A DNA stretch of 64,000 bases from Heloderma charlesbogerti (taxonomy: Eukaryota > Chordata > Lepidosauria > Squamata > Helodermatidae): the NCBI GenBank assembly GCA_026122225.1, contig JANEZZ010000982.1, positions 987,501 to 1,051,500 on the forward strand, written 5' to 3'. The position numbers and the translations under genes are program-made. The notes under the pieces were generated by a model. The model was not told where the DNA came from. It saw nothing but the letters and a program-made list of their open reading frames with translations, and did not search any database. Of this stretch, positions 63,351 to 64,000 are shown in pieces (positions within the stretch are counted from its first letter, which is position 1; every line of letters begins with the position of its first letter).

Positions 63351-64000
63351 TAGGTATGTACGAAAGTCTCTTACCTGTATTGAAATTTGATTCGTGGGGG
63401 GGGAGGCATTCCGTCCCTCCCCCCGAAATTCTGGCCAGGGGGGAGGCGCTCCATCCATCCCCCCCAAAATTCTGGCTGGGGGGGAGGCGCTCCATCCCTC
63501 CACCCCCGAATCCTGGCCAGCCGGGCCGCAAAGGGCGGCGGCCATAGCCGCCGCCGTTTGCGTCCCTGCAGTCAGCCGTGATAGGCTACGTAAATGTTTA
63601 CATAGCCTATCATGGCTGATTTAAAAGAGAAAAAAACCGCGCGTACGCAAATGGCGGCGCCCATGGGCGCCGCCATTTGCGTTCCTTATTTTGGCACGTC
63701 ATAGTCTACATAAACATTTACATAGACTAAGACGGCAAAAATAAGGGGAATGCAAATAGCGTAGATGCTACGCTATTTGTGTTCCCCTTATTTTCGCCGT
63801 AGTCTACGTAAATGTTTACGTAGACTAGACATGCCAAAATAAGGAACGCAAATGGCGGCTCCCATGGGCGCCGCCATTTGCGTACGCGCGGAGGTTTTTT
63901 TCTTTTTCACTCAGCCGTGATAGGCTACGTAAACATTTACGTAGCCTATCACGGTATTTTTTAAAAATCTAGCCGTGATAGGCTAAGTAAATCTTTACAT
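63351..64000. mobile_element. PAL foldback element, copy 14, cut by window end
   Basis: Starts TAGGTATGTACGAAAG at 63351, 19 bp after copy 13. Three GGAGGCGCTCC... tandem units, the mirrored ATGGCGGCGCCCATGGGC palindrome (63647-63684), a hairpin at 63577-63616, an expanded centre with ATAGCGTAGATGCTACGCTAT (63757-63777), the second ATGGCGGC box (63854-63883), a hairpin at 63915-63955 and the start of another at 63971. The right end lies outside. Confidence 0.9.

Overview
This window looks like intergenic DNA from a squamate reptile (lizard or snake). The evidence is a Sauria-type tRNA SINE tail to head at 53857-54132, RTE-BovB LINE 3' ends at 29500-29822, 55058-55128 and 55450-55785, many CR1 LINE pieces with the usual reptile/bird 3' end, an L2-clade piece, a Ty3/gypsy retrotransposon and dense hAT-type DNA transposons. 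I see no intact host gene, rRNA or functional tRNA. Almost every open frame belongs to a decayed mobile element. Species cannot be decided from the sequence.

The dominant and most unusual content is a family of roughly 0.85-0.9 kb foldback elements (called PAL here, my label) at 1375-2233, 2237-3149, 3430-3933 (partial), 4839-5186 (partial), 8972-10467 (host copy), 9048-10149 (nested inside it), 10468-10796 (partial), 12398-13244, 16841-17679, 47199-47502 (partial), 49958-50865, 51734-52571, 62460-63331 and 63351 to beyond the window. They begin TAGGGATG and end CATCCCTA or CACCCCTA, and four copies have clear 8-bp target duplications (three exact), which points to the hAT superfamily. Internally they are palindromes inside palindromes: pairs of ~40-bp hairpins (CCGTGATAGGCTACGT...ACGTAGCCTATCACGG), inner hairpins (GTCTACGTAAA...TTTACGTAGAC) and mirrored ATGGCGGC/GCCGCCAT boxes at the centre. 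Most copies also carry an ATG-to-splice-donor stretch, exactly 107 nt in six copies, facing outward, plus a second outward AGGTAAGT at the other end. I suggest these act, or once acted, as mobile first-exon/splice-donor cassettes. This is inference and is directly testable with RNA-seq.

Layout: 1-1374 unique/low-copy sequence with a 158-bp partial tandem duplication; 1375-5186 PAL cluster plus a hAT element with perfect target duplication; 5187-8345 dispersed repeats, a foldback MITE, and a unique block with a PBX-MEIS-like site; 8439-10796 a three-level nest (PAL copy, inside it another PAL copy, inside that a solo LTR carrying an ORF); 10925-11300 a unique block with clustered ATGTCAT; 11935-17679 L2, PAL, inverted-repeat clusters, CR1, PAL; 17690-32255 mostly dispersed repeats, SINEs, MITEs and BovB; 32356-37800 a minus-strand gypsy retrotransposon broken by a hAT element and a CR1; 37821-43230 CR1 pieces and unique sequence; 43319-43890 the 5' end of a second gypsy of the same LTR family; 44226-48612 relics of a retroelement with an SGNH-hydrolase-like ORF and a Pro/Ser-rich repeat ORF; 48899-54225 one long minus-strand CR1 split by two PAL copies and a SINE; 54231-62455 BovB, a second CR1-like LINE, microsatellites and SINEs; 62460-64000 two adjacent PAL copies.

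How the parts relate: the elements form a readable stratigraphy. CR1, gypsy and older PAL copies are targets; younger hAT/PAL copies, a CR1 and a solo LTR interrupt them. PAL copies are strongly clustered and often sit in or beside each other.
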